8,437 nt of DNA from Candidatus Bipolaricaulota bacterium. Lineage in GTDB: Bacteria > Bipolaricaulota > Bipolaricaulia > RBG-16-55-9. The position numbers and the translations under genes are program-made. This document shows, one piece after another, positions 6,601 through 8,437 of the stretch; position 1 is the stretch's first letter; each line of letters starts with the position of its first letter. The notes under the pieces are model-generated. The model saw only the letters and a program-made list of their open reading frames with translations. It ran no database searches and was not told the DNA's origin. The stretch is from NCBI GenBank assembly GCA_018609825.1, contig JAHEOA010000123.1, forward strand, positions 1 through 8,437, given 5' to 3'.

Positions 6601-6753
6601 CACGAAGAACAGGACCAGGCTGGCCCCGAGCGCGGCGACGGGGCGGCGATAGAGGCGGACGACCAGCCCGAGCGGGCCGCGGGACGCTCGGGCTGAAGGA
6701 CGCGAGGGCGCCGACTCGGTCGAGTCGGCGCCCTCGCCGGACGCGTCGCGCAT
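3631..6753 (-). CDS. Single-chain permease-ATPase-ATPase (DppC-DppD-DppF fusion)
   Basis: One uninterrupted 1040-codon frame combines three proteins usually made separately. Residues 1-27 are a Ser/Ala/Pro-rich tail. Residues 28-295 are a DppC-like permease (first helix about 40-60, GTDQLGRDVFSR at 84-95, EAA loop about 190-221). A Pro/Ser/Asp-rich linker spans about 300-330. ATPase 1 has Walker A GESGSGKST (373-381), Q429, signature LSGGMQQR (487-494), Walker B MDEP (510-513) and H545. A second linker spans about 660-688. ATPase 2 has GESGSGKTT (739-747), Q790, LSGGEKQR (846-853), CDEP (869-872) and H904, so both nucleotide sites look competent. Each ATPase ends with the oligopeptide-type C-terminal region carrying four cysteines (C619, C625, C632, C655 and C977, C983, C991, C1009), a pattern known to bind a 4Fe-4S cluster in some DppD proteins. 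The ATG (6753-6751) overlaps the upstream stop as TGATG with only a weak Shine-Dalgarno, so translation probably depends on coupling. Met331 could start a separate ATPase, but no good ribosome-binding site precedes it. Confidence 0.92.
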   Translation of the reverse strand: MRDASGEGADSTESAPSRPSARASRGPLGLVVRLYRRPVAALGASLVLFFVVLAVFGPWIAPYGAEALNTGPRLGAPSAAHPFGTDQLGRDVFSRVVVGTRSIFTLAGFGTLLGVVLGTGFGLLSGFRGGWFDEILMRVFDSILAIPALLLALLLLGTIGSSSYGVLFVIAAVYTPIVARVVRSEVLAIKTRDYVEAARLQGESTFHILTREILPGVLPALSVEAALRFSYAIFLVASLGFLGVGVQPPTPNWGLMVKAARDFADIAPWWLLYPAGAISLLVVGMNLLADGLKHVLQSPEDWATSSTADQAPNPLSHDVAPPTDGSDQPPMAEAAVLALREVTVAYESQGRALDAVRDVSLSIEPGETLGLVGESGSGKSTIAHALMRYLPANGRVRHGRIRFDGRELLELSEPQLQAFWGREISLVPQNPSASLNPSLRVGEQVAELLRRHTGLEGAALHREIVELLDQVRIGDPERVARSYPHQLSGGMQQRAMIAMALSTSPKLLVMDEPTTGLDVTTEAAVLDLIDELIAERETSMLYISHDLGVVARVADRVAVLYAGELVETAATAALYAKPLHPYTQGLLDSVPRLGERKGAVRLSSMKGRIPAPSERPGGCVFAPRCPVAVERCHQERPRIDAASALGASGDRHVRCHRWSEIARGEVRPHQRVASSSETEASTPTPAGDAPVLATNGLRVHFPVKRVLNEVVRRRPAQLVKAVDGVDLAIREGETLGLVGESGSGKTTLARAVLGLVPPTRGDIALQGTALAPTLQGRDLDVVRHLQLVSQNPEEALNPYQTIRDILQRPLQRLQGKPKGEARRDVDRLLDWVRLGPEYAPRLPAQLSGGEKQRVAIARAFAARPDLVVCDEPTSALDVSVQARILNLLTDLQADGGGAYLFISHDLAVVGYLADTIAVVYLGQLMDVGRRATFFEPPFHPYTEALLSSVPLLDPTRASRRVHLTGEIPSPTDVPSGCPFHTRCPRYLGKVCEAETPPVRETSDGRRIACHIPLEDLERDQASMGASPPTPASGATEEVGD
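4519..4545. repeat. Walker A direct repeat, copy in ATPase 2
   Basis: This 27-base stretch, which encodes the end of the LVGESGSGK segment of the second ATPase domain, is identical to 5617-5643 in the first. The offset is 1098 bases, exactly 366 codons. It reflects homology and shared codon choice of the two ATPase domains. Recombination between copies would remove one ATPase-equivalent in frame. Confidence 0.75.
5617..5643. repeat. Walker A direct repeat, copy in ATPase 1
   Basis: Identical over 27 bases to 4519-4545 and in the same reading frame of the fusion gene. The next 15 bases match at 13 positions, so near-identity continues past the exact repeat. Confidence 0.75.
6702..6737 (-). 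promoter_or_regulatory. Perfect 17-bp hairpin in the first codons of the fusion gene
   Basis: GCGAGGGCGCCGACTCG (6702-6718) and CGAGTCGGCGCCCTCGC (6721-6737) are exact reverse complements separated by two bases. In the operon mRNA the stem begins 14 bases after the fusion's ATG and encodes part of its Ser/Ala/Pro-rich tail, which probably tolerates sequence drift. A stem this long beside a start codon should hinder translation of the membrane and ATPase parts, and may shield the upstream binding-protein message from 3' exonucleases. Structured elements are known between binding-protein and permease genes elsewhere, such as malE-malF. The inverted repeat is seen directly; its role is inferred. 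Confidence 0.65.
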
Positions 6754-8285
6754 CAGGCCGTCGTGACCTTGCGGAAGTCGGTCCGGCCGGCGAAGGCCTT
6801 CAACTGGAAGTTCTCGAAGCCCTCGTCGATGGCCGCGGTCATCGCGAAGAAGTAGGGAATGACCATCGGGATCTCCTGGATGCAGATCCGCTGGATGGTG
6901 GCGTAGGCCTCGGCCCGCTCGGCGTCGTCGAGCGTCGTGCCGGCGACTTCGGCGGCGCGGTCGAGCTCCTCGCTGCAGAACTTGGCCTCGTTCCACTTGG
7001 CGTCGCAGGTGAGCATGACGTCGACGTAGAACTGCGGGGTCGGCCGGGAGCCCCATCCCGTGATGCCGAGGTCGACCTCGAGCCAGTTCCCCTCGCCGTA
7101 GTAGACGCTCTCGGGCTCGAGCCGAATCTCCACGTCGATGCCGGCCTCGGCCCACTGCTGTTGGAGCACCTGGGCGAAGTCGGGCCGGCCGCCCGTGTTC
7201 GGCACGTGCAGCTTGAGGCTCAGCCCGTTCGGGTAGCCGGCCTCGCGGAGGAGCTGGCGGGCCCGCTGCGGGTCGCGTTGTGGGATCGAGGTCTCCTCCG
7301 TGTAGTAGTCGGTAAACAGCGGCCCGATCGGGCTGTCGCGCCCGATGGCGCCGAAGCCGAGCTGGACGAAGTCGAAGATCTCCTGGCGATCGGTCGCCCG
7401 CTTCATGGCCTCCACGACCTTCGGATGGTTGCCCGGCTCGCGGTCGGCCCGCAGCCGCACCAGGTCGAATCCGTTCGTGGGGATCGCCATGGCGTTGAGC
7501 CCTGAGCGGCCCTGGAGGCTTTCCAATTGGGCGTTGGAGATCCGCCAGACAAGATCCGTCTGGCCGCCCCGCAGCGCCGCAATGGCCGCCGCCTGGTCGT
7601 CGAAGAACTGGAATTCCAGCCCGTTCAACTGGGGCTTGGGATCGAGCGCGTAGTCGTCGTTGGCCACGAGCGAGACCCCGTCGGTGATGGAGCGGTCGTC
7701 CACGCGGAACGGGCCGGTCCCGTTGAACGCGGTCAGGTCGGTGACGCCCTCGGGAACGACGACCGCGTGGTTGTCGGTCAAATCGAAGAGGAAGAACGGG
7801 TTCCGCTCGGCCAGCTGGAACGTCACCTCGCGCTCGCCCGTGGCCTCGACGGCCTCGATGTTGCTGTACAGGTCGGTGGTGGCGCCCCCGACCTCCGGAT
7901 CGCGAAGCCGATTGAACGTCCAGACGACGTCCGACGGGGTCAGCGGGCTGCCGTCGTGGAATCGGACGCCCTCGGCCAGCAGGAAGCGCCAGGTCCGGCC
8001 GTCGTCGCTCGAGATCCAGTCTTGGGCCAATCGGGGCTGAATCCGATTGTCCGCGTCGACGTCCACGAGGTAGTCGTAGACCGCGTTGGCGAAGGCGATC
8101 TCGCTGTCTGCGGACATGAACGCGGGGTCGGTCTGCTGGATCGGCTGGAGCGCGGCGCGGAGCACGTTGCTCGAGGCTTGTCGCGTCCGGATCGAGGCCT
8201 GGCCCGTGAGGGATCGCGTGGCGAACGGGCCGACGATGATCGCTGATCCCAGGGCGCGAAGCGCCGCACGTCGCGTCAGTCGCAT
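6753..8285 (-). CDS. Family 5 extracellular solute-binding protein (peptide-type ABC importer)
   Basis: A 510-residue exported substrate receptor and the first gene of the operon. The N-terminus carries TRRAALR (residues 4-10), a twin-arginine motif with Ala at the usual Phe position, followed by a hydrophobic stretch to about 22. This suggests folded export through Tat. No cysteine lies in this region, so it is not a standard lipoprotein. Family 5 hallmarks follow: YDYLVDVD (70-77), L..DW (86-90), a FHDGSPLTPSDVVWTFNRL segment (109-127), NGTGPFRV (188-195) and, later, RDPQRARQLLREAGYPNG before the second lobe. Length is normal for the family. The ATG (8285-8283) follows AAGGAGG at four bases, a strong site consistent with high expression. 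The stop overlaps the next start (TGATG). Family 5 receptors bind di- and oligopeptides, nickel chelates, sugars or opines, and sequence alone does not fix the ligand here. The adjacent permease and ATPases support a complete importer. Confidence 0.93.
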   Translation of the reverse strand: MRLTRRAALRALGSAIIVGPFATRSLTGQASIRTRQASSNVLRAALQPIQQTDPAFMSADSEIAFANAVYDYLVDVDADNRIQPRLAQDWISSDDGRTWRFLLAEGVRFHDGSPLTPSDVVWTFNRLRDPEVGGATTDLYSNIEAVEATGEREVTFQLAERNPFFLFDLTDNHAVVVPEGVTDLTAFNGTGPFRVDDRSITDGVSLVANDDYALDPKPQLNGLEFQFFDDQAAAIAALRGGQTDLVWRISNAQLESLQGRSGLNAMAIPTNGFDLVRLRADREPGNHPKVVEAMKRATDRQEIFDFVQLGFGAIGRDSPIGPLFTDYYTEETSIPQRDPQRARQLLREAGYPNGLSLKLHVPNTGGRPDFAQVLQQQWAEAGIDVEIRLEPESVYYGEGNWLEVDLGITGWGSRPTPQFYVDVMLTCDAKWNEAKFCSEELDRAAEVAGTTLDDAERAEAYATIQRICIQEIPMVIPYFFAMTAAIDEGFENFQLKAFAGRTDFRKVTTA

Positions 8286-8289
8286 GGTT

Positions 8290-8296
8290 CCTCCTT
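8290..8296 (-). promoter_or_regulatory. Strong ribosome-binding site of the binding-protein gene
   Basis: AAGGAGG on the minus strand, four bases before the ATG at 8285, is a near-consensus Shine-Dalgarno. It is much stronger than the site before the following fusion gene, consistent with binding protein being made in excess. Confidence 0.8.
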
Positions 8297-8437
8297 ATGG
8301 AATGACCTCAGCGGTTGGGTAAGTCAGGCTGGAGCGGCGGTCGTCTCCAGGCGTGTCGTAAGCGGCGGGCGCGAAGCCCATGATCGCCGGTCGGCTGGCG
8401 TGGCAAGACGGCCACCGGACACGTTGCCCACCCTTGC
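8297..8437. other. Upstream leader of the transporter operon, no clear promoter
   Basis: No gene is seen here on either strand. Minus-strand candidates are weak: TTGCCA (8406-8401) has no acceptable -10 at the right distance, and TACGAC near 8364 has no -35. TGAC and GTCA half-sites (8303-8306 and 8323-8326) flank 16 bases. The true promoter is probably beyond the window. Confidence 0.4.

Noticed and set aside
5002..6696. Very long plus-strand open frame opposite the transporter fusion
   Set aside because: It is rich in Arg, Gly, Gln and Asp, as expected from the antisense of GC-rich genes. The minus-strand frame holds all conserved ABC motifs.
6754..7155. Extension of the fusion's frame upstream of its ATG at 6753
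   Set aside because: This part is an Arg-rich shadow of the binding-protein gene. The TGATG junction and the start of permease homology place the real start at 6753.
8303..8326. TGAC-N16-GTCA half-sites upstream of the binding-protein gene
   Set aside because: Four-base half-sites at this spacing are expected by chance, and no promoter was found nearby to give them a context.
8400..8415. GTGGC/GCCAC small hairpin near the right edge
   Set aside because: A five-bp stem without a T-run on either side is too weak to call a terminator.

Overview
The window is GC-rich, tightly packed DNA from what is most likely a bacterium. Three strong sigma-70-type promoters are readable, each with an 18-bp spacer, and genes start after Shine-Dalgarno sequences. 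Two genes have an archaeal flavour: a small MTH865-family protein, and a beta-oxidation fusion whose domain order (dehydrogenase first, hydratase second) is the one common in archaea. With the Tat-exported solute-binding protein, this mix would suit a Chloroflexota-like or similar deep-branching bacterium. That taxonomic guess is an inference from gene content; no marker gene is present.

Layout. (1) Positions 1-234, minus strand: the 5' part of an MTH865-family gene that runs off the left edge. (2) Positions 235-399: a divergent control region with two back-to-back promoters and a near-perfect 16-bp dyad between their -35 boxes. (3) Positions 400-2364, plus strand: a bifunctional 3-hydroxyacyl-CoA dehydrogenase/enoyl-CoA hydratase with both active sites intact. 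(4) Positions 2365-2680: a 316-bp convergent intergenic region. It holds a GC-rich hairpin just after the dehydrogenase gene, an excellent plus-strand promoter, and a long rod-shaped inverted repeat that may be a small structured RNA. (5) Positions 2681-8285, minus strand: a three-gene oligopeptide/dipeptide-type (family 5) ABC importer operon, read from the right. Its order is solute-binding protein, then a 1040-residue DppC-DppD-DppF-like fusion, then a DppB-like permease. (6) Positions 8286-8437: the operon leader with a good Shine-Dalgarno and no convincing promoter.

How the genes work together. The binding protein captures an unidentified substrate outside the cell. The DppB-like protein and the N-terminal DppC-like domain of the fusion form the membrane channel. 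The two ATPase domains in the fusion power transport. A complete importer is therefore encoded by three polypeptides instead of the usual five. Both gene junctions are TGATG one-base overlaps, implying translational coupling. A perfect 17-bp hairpin sits just after the start codon of the fusion, where it could uncouple abundant binding protein from scarce membrane components. The beta-oxidation gene is a separate transcription unit.

Nothing here is clearly a new biological system. The items most worth a second look are the single-chain permease-ATPase-ATPase fusion, the promoter plus rod-like RNA candidate in the convergent region, and the early-coding hairpin.
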